27,856 nt of DNA from the NCBI GenBank assembly GCA_934447715.1, contig CAKSER010000023.1, forward strand, positions 1 to 27,856, in the 5' to 3' direction. The notes under the pieces were generated by a model. That model was not told the origin of the DNA. It worked only from the letters and a program-made list of their open reading frames with translations, and did no database searches. The DNA comes from an uncultured Eubacteriales bacterium. GTDB lineage: Bacteria > Bacillota > Clostridia > Oscillospirales > CAG-272. This document shows, piece by piece, positions 23,313 to 27,856 of this stretch (its first letter is position 1; every line of letters begins with the position of its first letter). Made by a program: the position numbers and the translations under genes.

Positions 23313-24212
23313 TTATTCGTAATCCGCCGAAAGAGCCGAATTAAGTGCCATCGAGATAAGAGAGGATATTTCCGAAACGGCAATATCGCTGTCCTTTAAT
23401 GTCACAAAAAAGCTTCTGCCGTTTTCAAGCCGTCTTTCAAGGTCGCTCGGAAGCCCCTCGATTCCGGACTGCTCAAGAAGATCCATTATCAGTGTTGACG
23501 AGTCGACGACGGTCGGAACGCCGATTGAAATCACCGGAACGCCGAGCTCGTTTTTGTCGACTGCACGTCTTGTATTTCCGATTCCGGAGCCGGGAGTAAT
23601 TCCGGTGTCGGAAAGCTGAACGGTTGTTGCAAGTCTGTCAACACTTCTTGATGCAAGAGCGTCTATCGCGATTACAACAGCCGGAGCTGTTGTTTTTACG
23701 GCGCCCTTTATAAGATCGATAGTCTCAATTCCCGTCTGACCTACAACTCCGGGAGTAAAGGCTGAAATGCAGAGGGAATCGATTGCCCTATACAAATTTT
23801 CGTCGTACTCGCGGATATGTCTTGTCACGGTCAGATCCTTTACCGAAAGCGGTCCGATCGCATCCGACGTGATATATCTGTTGCCGAGCCCGATCACAAG
23901 CACCGATGGCTGCTTATCGGCGGTCACACCGCCTATAAGGCTTCTTATTTTATGTGCAAGCAGCTCTGCCGTCCTGCTTACAAGCTCGTCGTCCGCAAGC
24001 CAGATCTTTCCGACCTGAATCGTGATATATTCGCCCTTCGGCTTGCCGATTATTCTTTCTCCTTCGTCCGTTGTGATTTTCAGCGTCGATACTCCGATTC
24101 CGTTTTCCTGTCCCTCTCTGTATTCAACTCCCCTTTGCGAAATCGCTTCCTCTTCCGGAAGGCACTCTGATGCAAGGTCGGTTCTTATATATTTTGATGC
24201 AAGCTCTTTCAT
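23313..24212 (-). CDS. gpr: Germination protease GPR
   Basis: GPR degrades small acid-soluble spore proteins when the spore germinates. It is made in the forespore as a zymogen that cuts off its own N-terminus. The 299 residues are slightly shorter than Bacillus GPR (~370). RTDLASE (10-16) is the propeptide region. Family core motifs are VIGLGNRYITSDAIGP, TRHIREYD, FTPGVVGQTGIET, IAIDALASRS and DTGITPGSGIGNTRR; the Asp in TSDAIGP and IDALAS correspond to the aspartates considered catalytic. GACGGTGAG lies before the ATG. Forespore sigma-G/F control is expected, but I could not pick a convincing promoter. Confidence 0.94.
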   Translation of the reverse strand: MKELASKYIRTDLASECLPEEEAISQRGVEYREGQENGIGVSTLKITTDEGERIIGKPKGEYITIQVGKIWLADDELVSRTAELLAHKIRSLIGGVTADKQPSVLVIGLGNRYITSDAIGPLSVKDLTVTRHIREYDENLYRAIDSLCISAFTPGVVGQTGIETIDLIKGAVKTTAPAVVIAIDALASRSVDRLATTVQLSDTGITPGSGIGNTRRAVDKNELGVPVISIGVPTVVDSSTLIMDLLEQSGIEGLPSDLERRLENGRSFFVTLKDSDIAVSEISSLISMALNSALSADYE

Positions 24213-24419
24213 TTACTCACCGTCTCTTTAGTATTTAATCCTGCCCGACTCGGTTTTTGCAGCCTAACAAAACCGGATTTTTACAAAATCAAGGCTTTTC
24301 AAAGCTATTTTTCCCGTATTTTCCGGACAATATGATTGTCAAAAATGCACAACTTGATTTTAAAAAATTGTGCAAAAAGCTAAAAATAAAAAAAGTGAGT
24401 TTTTCGGGTCAAATTTTCA

Positions 24420-24448
24420 TTGAATTGATGAAAAAAAAATGATATAAT
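24420..24448 (+). promoter_or_regulatory. Sigma-A promoter of the oligopeptide-binding gene
   Basis: TTGAAT (24420-24425) and TATAAT (24443-24448) are 17 bases apart. The rest of the gap 24213-24419 is AT-rich with no gene that I can support. Confidence 0.7.
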
Positions 24449-24464
24449 GTAGGACGATTAGCAG

Positions 24465-24488
24465 AATGCCGGTGTTTCGGCATTTTTA
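24465..24488 (+). promoter_or_regulatory. Terminator-like hairpin in the 5' leader of the binding-protein gene
   Basis: AATGCCG (24465-24471) pairs with CGGCATT (24478-24484) around GTGTTT and runs into TTTTTA. It sits between the promoter and the ribosome site (AAAGGGGG), so it could attenuate transcription or protect the 5' end. The stem is only 7 bp. Confidence 0.5.
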
Positions 24489-24508
24489 TTCCAAAGGGGG
24501 AAAATCAG

Positions 24509-26278
24509 ATGAAAAAGTATGTTGCTCTGGCGCTTTGCCTTCTCGCAGTCGCCCTTGCATTTTGCGGTTGCCGTAATAACAGCGACGATAGCACCGGAAG
24601 CATAATTCCGATATATCTCGGAACGGAAATCTACGATTTCGATCCGGCTACAGCATATCTTGACGATGCCACAACCGCATATTTCGGACTTATCTACGAG
24701 GGACTTTTCAGAATCAACAGCAGCGGAAAGGTCGAGATGGCTATGGCAGATTCCGTAAAGGTTCTGGACGACGAGTCAAAGAATTACTACGCTATCGAGA
24801 TTACGCTCAAGAACACGGCATGGAGCGACGGAACGGTTGTTCAGGCTGCCGACTACGTCTATGCGTTCAAGAGAGTGCTTGACCCCGAGTTCCACTCGGA
24901 GGCAGCATCAATGCTTTTTGATATAAAGAATGCACGTCTTGTCAAATCCGGAGATCTGTCGCCTGACGACCTCGGAATGACCGACGAGGCTTCCAATATT
25001 ATAAGATTCGTATTTGAGACAAAGATCGACTATGATCAGTTCTATGAGTATCTTGCAAGTCCGCATCTTGTTCCGCTTCGTCAGGACAAGGTAGAGACCG
25101 AGGATAAAAACTGGTCGACAAATGTTTCCATCGTTGTATCGAGCGGTCCGTTTGTTGTAAGAACCTTCAATGTCGGAAGATCGCTCGTACTTGAGCGCAA
25201 CATCTACTACCACAGAAATGTTGAAAAGGACGCAAAGAACAAGTATGTTACACCGTACAGACTTGTTGTCAACTTCGGCAGAACACAGGCAGAGAACTTT
25301 GAATCGACGGTAAACGGCGAATATGCAATCGATGCGGATTTTGACAGCGCATCCAGAAAGGAATACAAGGATTCCAAGTCTGTAAGCGTTTCGGATACTC
25401 TTTCTCAGCTTACATATGTCATGAATACGAAGGATAAGCTCCTGTCGAATGCAAAGGTAAGAAAGGCGCTTTCTCTTGCAATCGACCGCCAGAAGATCGT
25501 TGACGAGATTATCGTTTTCGCAAAGCCGGCAGCCGGATTTATTACCGATACGGTATTTGAGGCAGGTCCTTCATCAAAGAAGTCGTTCAGAAGCGACGAA
25601 AACAAGCTGATTGCATCCGAGGCGAAGATGAGTGAGGCAAAGGCTCTTCTTTCGGAGGCAGGCGTAAACGGCGGAAAGCTTGAAATTACAATCAAAAAGG
25701 ACAGAGAAATCGATAAGCTTGTTGCAATTGAGGTTGCACAGGCATGGGACGATCTCGGATTTGATGTTGAAATCAGAGAGCTCGGAACAAGCTCATATAC
25801 CTCCGAGAAGCAGTATCTACTTATCAACGATGAGTATGAGGAAGCATATTACAACGGAGATTTCCAGATAATCGGAATCGATCTCCAGATGTTCACAACC
25901 GACGCTTTCCCGAACCTTGCGGCATTTGCAAAGGATTTTGCAGGCGGAACGGTAGACTTCTCGTCTCCGACATACGAAACCGGTACACATGTAAGCGGTT
26001 ATGACAGCGATGCTTATAACGGGCTTATAAGCAAGGCGTTTGATATCAAAAACAGATCCGAAAGAGCAGCAGTGCTGCACGAGGCAGAGGCAATGCTTAT
26101 TGATGATGCTCCGGTTATTCCGATTGCACAGTATCAGAAGGCATACTATGTAAACAAGGATCTTTCAAGCACCTGGATTGATTATTACGGCTTCATCAAC
26201 CTGCGCACGGCGAAGCTCGGAAATTCGGATAAATATCTCGAGACAATTCCGCTTGTAACCGATATTTACGAGGCATGA
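24509..26278 (+). CDS. oppA: Oligopeptide ABC transporter substrate-binding lipoprotein
   Basis: This is an extracytoplasmic family-5 solute-binding protein expected to capture peptides. The 589 residues begin with a lipoprotein signal peptide ending FCGC, with the lipid anchor at Cys21. Family features include a conserved WSDGTVVQAADYVYAFKRV segment (about 110-128), the central RKALSLAIDRQKIVDEI, and the C-terminal RAAVLHEAEAMLIDDAPVIPI. No permease or ATPase genes are adjacent, so it is an orphan in this window and must share a transporter or act in sensing. Its codons resemble highly expressed genes. Confidence 0.9.
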   Translation: MKKYVALALCLLAVALAFCGCRNNSDDSTGSIIPIYLGTEIYDFDPATAYLDDATTAYFGLIYEGLFRINSSGKVEMAMADSVKVLDDESKNYYAIEITLKNTAWSDGTVVQAADYVYAFKRVLDPEFHSEAASMLFDIKNARLVKSGDLSPDDLGMTDEASNIIRFVFETKIDYDQFYEYLASPHLVPLRQDKVETEDKNWSTNVSIVVSSGPFVVRTFNVGRSLVLERNIYYHRNVEKDAKNKYVTPYRLVVNFGRTQAENFESTVNGEYAIDADFDSASRKEYKDSKSVSVSDTLSQLTYVMNTKDKLLSNAKVRKALSLAIDRQKIVDEIIVFAKPAAGFITDTVFEAGPSSKKSFRSDENKLIASEAKMSEAKALLSEAGVNGGKLEITIKKDREIDKLVAIEVAQAWDDLGFDVEIRELGTSSYTSEKQYLLINDEYEEAYYNGDFQIIGIDLQMFTTDAFPNLAAFAKDFAGGTVDFSSPTYETGTHVSGYDSDAYNGLISKAFDIKNRSERAAVLHEAEAMLIDDAPVIPIAQYQKAYYVNKDLSSTWIDYYGFINLRTAKLGNSDKYLETIPLVTDIYEA

Positions 26279-26306
26279 TCCGCTAAACGATAAACTGATT
26301 TTGCGT

Positions 26307-26337
26307 GGGCGAGCGTTATTTCTCTCGCCCTCGTTTT
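26307..26337 (+). terminator. Terminator after the binding-protein gene
   Basis: GGGCGAG (26307-26313) pairs with CTCGCCC (26324-26330), followed by TCGTTTTA. It overlaps the short gap before the DUF4364 gene. Confidence 0.75.
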
Positions 26338-26365
26338 ATCTTATAACAGAAGGTCGGGTTTTTTA

Positions 26366-26914
26366 ATGAGTATACAGCTAAAGGATAAAAACGATATAAA
26401 AATATTCATACTGTATCTTTTGCGGAATATCGGATATCCGCTTGACTTTGTCAACATCAACGATATCGTCGTTCAGGACGGTGTTGTCGGTCATTTCGAT
26501 TTTATCGAGTGCTTTTCCGAACTGCTTGAGACCGGCAATATAGAGGAAATCAAGATTGACGGAGAGGATTACTATCTCATCACCGAGCAGGGAAAGCATG
26601 TTGCGGACACGCTTGACAGCAGGCTTATCAACATGTTAAAGGAAAAAAGCCTGAAGAGTGCACTCAGGCTTCTGTCGTTCAAAAAGAGAAATGCGAAGTT
26701 CAGGGTCGAGTACGAGCCGATGAGCGGCAACCGGGTTCTTGCAAGATGCGTTATTACCGAAAAGGACGATACGATTATGGATGTAAAGCTTATTCTTGAA
26801 AGCGTCAACCAGCTCGAAAGGATAAAAAGAAACTTCTATGATAACCCGGAGGTTGTATATAAAGGAATTCTGGCTGTTCTTACCGGAGAGGTAAATTATC
26901 TTATTTCGGAATAA
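26366..26914 (+). CDS. DUF4364 family winged-helix protein
   Basis: The 182 residues match the DUF4364 family common in Clostridia. The N-terminal DKNDIKIFILYLLRNIGYPL begins a winged-helix-like domain (about 1-85, with YYLITEQGKHVADTL as the wing-end segment). The C-terminal part (about 95-182) is alpha/beta with a final helix. DNA binding is inferred from the fold, and targets are unknown. A ribosome site is not obvious (AGAAGGTCGGG). It follows the binding-protein gene after 87 bases and a terminator. Confidence 0.85.
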   Translation: MSIQLKDKNDIKIFILYLLRNIGYPLDFVNINDIVVQDGVVGHFDFIECFSELLETGNIEEIKIDGEDYYLITEQGKHVADTLDSRLINMLKEKSLKSALRLLSFKKRNAKFRVEYEPMSGNRVLARCVITEKDDTIMDVKLILESVNQLERIKRNFYDNPEVVYKGILAVLTGEVNYLISE

Positions 26915-26943
26915 GTCTGATTTATTGGTTTATAAGTTATAAA

Positions 26944-26978
26944 AAAGCTCACGGATTTTTCATCTGTGAGCCTTTTGT
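26944..26978 (+). terminator. Terminator after the DUF4364 gene
   Basis: GCTCACGGA pairs with TCTGTGAGC, flanked by an A-run on the left and a T-rich sequence on the right. Confidence 0.8.
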
Positions 26979-26992
26979 TTTAAATGAATTTT

Positions 26993-27042
26993 AAAGTAAA
27001 ACTGCACCCTGCAAAGGGTGCAGTTTACTTTTCGGTGCATTT
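26993..27042 (-). terminator. Long hairpin, possible terminator for dapF
   Basis: AAAGTAAAACTGCACCC pairs with GGGTGCAGTTTACTTT with one bulged A. It is about 195 bases past the dapF stop on the minus strand. The gap 27043-27236 has no gene I can support. The T-run is weak, so termination is likely but not certain. Confidence 0.5.
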
Positions 27043-27236
27043 TGCTTTTTGGCATATATTCGGCATTGCACAAGCTGTTGCCTGACGTGTTTCTGCGGTT
27101 TCCGCTGTTTATGCTGTTCGTTTTTGTGCAAACCGCGATTTGCGCATTGCTATGATTTCCGATAGATAGCTTCCGTGCAAATCATCCGTTTTGCCGGCTG
27201 TTATGACCATCTCGCTGTATCCGCATGGAGGATTTT

Positions 27237-27856
27237 TTAATATCTGATTTCGCCGGTGAAAATCAACTTGGCATCTCCTGTCAGTGTAACATTTTCGTCT
27301 GTATAGCGCACAATCAGGGTTCCGCCGCGCACCTTTACCGTAATATCCTTGTCCTTTTCGCAATATCCGTTCTCGACGGCTGCCACAACCGCAGCACAGG
27401 CTCCGCTTCCGCAGGCAAAGGTTTCTCCGTTTCCGCGCTCGAACACACGCATTTTCAGCGTTACGGAGTTTACTACACGGACAAATTCGGTATTTACTCT
27501 TTCGGGGAATTCCGGTGCATTTTCGAATGCCGGACCGAGCTTTGCAAGCGGCAATGTATCAATTCGGTCACAGAAAACGACGCAGTGAGGATTTCCCATC
27601 GAAACGCAGGTCACACGGTATTCCTGTCCCAGAACCGTAAGAGGTACATTGACCGCGCGGTTTCCTTTGTAGGTGCAGGGAAGTGACGACGGCTCAAGCG
27701 ATGCGCGTCCCATATCTGCCGTGACAGAAGATACTTCGCCATCCTTTAAAAGAAGCTTCAGATTCCGGATTCCGCTTTCGGTTTCTACTCTGACGGTGTC
27801 CGATAATACATAGCCCTTATCATGCATGTACTTTCCGACATTGCGAAGGCTGTTGC
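27237..27856 (-). CDS. dapF: Diaminopimelate epimerase, C-terminal part
   Basis: It converts LL- to meso-diaminopimelate for lysine and peptidoglycan synthesis. The frame is open from the window edge, where NSLRNVGKYMHDKG corresponds to the conserved CGNxxR region whose first catalytic Cys lies just outside. An internal ATG at 27827 is not the start. The remaining part shows SMGNPHCVVF, NTEFV, RVFERGNGETFACGSGACAA with the second catalytic Cys, and a C-terminal LTGDAKLIFTGEI. All match DapF. About 206 residues are visible of the usual ~275. Confidence 0.93.
   Translation of the reverse strand, partial: NSLRNVGKYMHDKGYVLSDTVRVETESGIRNLKLLLKDGEVSSVTADMGRASLEPSSLPCTYKGNRAVNVPLTVLGQEYRVTCVSMGNPHCVVFCDRIDTLPLAKLGPAFENAPEFPERVNTEFVRVVNSVTLKMRVFERGNGETFACGSGACAAVVAAVENGYCEKDKDITVKVRGGTLIVRYTDENVTLTGDAKLIFTGEIRY

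Noticed and set aside
27109..27363. Minus-strand 84-residue ORF overlapping dapF
   Set aside because: Mostly an out-of-frame shadow of dapF; the part beyond dapF has no ribosome site or recognisable motif.

Overview
The window looks like chromosomal DNA from a spore-forming Clostridia member, most likely the Oscillospirales/Ruminococcaceae side of Eubacteriales. Evidence: a gpr-spoIIP sporulation pair, a DUF4364 regulator, a Trp T-box leader, a G5/M23 cell-wall peptidase, strong AAAGGAG ribosome binding sites, TTTACA/TATAAT-type promoters and short GC hairpins with T-runs between genes. The genus is inferred; no rRNA is present.

Layout. 1-2364: 3' end of a short-chain dehydrogenase, an arginase-family gene and tRNA-Val(GAC) on the minus strand, then a small lipoprotein gene interrupted near its end by an in-frame TAG. 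2639-6379: minus-strand G5/M23 peptidase, plus-strand upp and a cysteine-desulfurase-family gene. 6650-15538: a compact plus-strand block of twelve phage structural genes. 15650-15985: a Cys-rich tandem-repeat protein. 16083-17833: Trp-specific T-box and standalone trpB2-type gene. 17952-19879: minus-strand pair DUF1015 and TepA-type ClpP. 19994-21688: PduL-type phosphotransacylase and D-lactate dehydrogenase (acetate and lactate fermentation). 21802-24212: minus-strand gpr, spoIIP and a small membrane protein. 24509-26914: an oligopeptide-binding lipoprotein and a DUF4364 regulator. 27237-27856: 3' part of dapF.

The most unusual part is the phage-derived block. It holds an intact terminase large subunit, HK97-type major capsid protein, minor capsid/tail-completion protein, portal, scaffold, connector, head-completion protein, tail-assembly-chaperone-like protein, Dit, Gp37-like tail protein, fibre-like protein and an XhlA-like membrane protein, all with open frames and ribosome binding sites. 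I find no integrase, repressor, replication gene, small terminase, major tail protein, tape measure, holin or endolysin. The gene order is rearranged, with the capsid gene ahead of the portal. It sits directly between housekeeping genes and behind their terminators. The best reading is a domesticated phage-derived particle rather than an ordinary prophage. The Cys-rich protein just behind it has a sigma-K-like promoter match and may be a spore-layer protein; any link to the particle is speculation.
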